Source: Sorangium cellulosum So0157-2 (GTDB taxonomy: Bacteria; Myxococcota_A; Polyangia; Polyangiales; Polyangiaceae). Taken from it: a DNA stretch of 64,000 bases. Under the pieces are notes generated by a model. That model was not told where the DNA came from. It saw only the letters and a program-made list of their open reading frames with translations, and made no database searches. The translations under genes were made by a program, and so were the position numbers. The DNA lies in NCBI RefSeq assembly GCF_000418325.1, contig NC_021658.1, positions 4,258,501-4,322,500 of the forward strand, written 5' to 3'. Below are positions 63,932 to 64,000 of the stretch, piece after piece; position 1 is the stretch's first letter; every line of letters starts with the position of its first letter.

Positions 63932-63959
63932 TTGACCGTTCCCATTCGCTGAGTATCCT
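63932..63959 (+). promoter_or_regulatory. Candidate sigma-70-type promoter at the right edge
   Basis: TTGACC at 63932-63937 and TATCCT at 63954-63959 with a 16-nt spacer; one mismatch each to the consensus. The downstream gene is outside the window. Confidence 0.45.
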
Positions 63960-64000
63960 CCGCCCTCCCTGGTTGCCCGGACGCCAACGCGGCGGGCCGG

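Overview
The window is very GC-rich, densely coded bacterial chromosome. It probably comes from a myxobacterium of the Sorangium/Polyangiales type. The reasons are the high GC, many GTG/TTG starts, long Pro/Ala-rich linkers, an NtrC-like enhancer-binding protein, a eukaryotic-like Ser/Thr kinase, an FGE-like lipoprotein, a double-length UvrA and a MYXO-CTERM-like tail. The species assignment is inference; no rRNA is present. One tRNA gene, tRNA-Arg(TCT), is visible.

Layout. 1-14883 (minus strand): the N-terminal part of an S9 peptidase, a large TPR protein, an outer-membrane-like protein coupled to a PQQ-type sugar dehydrogenase lipoprotein, a zinc-ribbon membrane protein, a membrane-anchored Ala-rich protein with an apparent frameshift, lipB behind a response regulator/GAF/HD-GYP protein, and a fused RNA methyltransferase-pseudouridine synthase. 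14884-17230: a divergent intergenic region with a large hairpin, a surface protein with a Lys-Pro-Ala repeat linker, and cyaY. 17288-23798 (minus): a phosphonoacetate module (phnA-phnY), a small secreted protein, tRNA-Arg, uppS, and an OmpR/CreBC-like two-component pair.

23872-28568 is the accessory part. A tightly coupled minus-strand cassette runs AAA ATPase -> TOPRIM-like protein -> DUF262 protein. It is preceded by ten 44-bp tandem units, five of them identical, each holding a short hairpin. The ATPase+TOPRIM pair resembles split OLD nucleases (PARIS-like); the third DUF262 gene makes this the best candidate here for an undescribed anti-phage system.

28679-44266: cell-surface and regulatory genes. 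These are an SLT-like protein with a MYXO-CTERM-like tail coupled to a propeller protein, a TPR protein, an NtrC-family activator followed by an FGE-like lipoprotein, a three-gene ABC-like operon whose ATPase has lost its catalytic motifs, a DUF362 protein, smpB, and a collagen-like exported protein. 44565-63822: a tandem-duplicated UvrA, a Ser/Thr kinase next to a similarly built Pro-rich membrane protein, a cofactor run nadC-birA-queE, divergent fbp and class I aldolase, pepA-ttcA, and a coupled run ending in a PpiC/SurA-like protein and a Roadblock/LC7-like protein. Overlapping stop/start codons (GTGA/ATGA) recur throughout and suggest translational coupling. All function calls come from motifs read by eye; no search was run.
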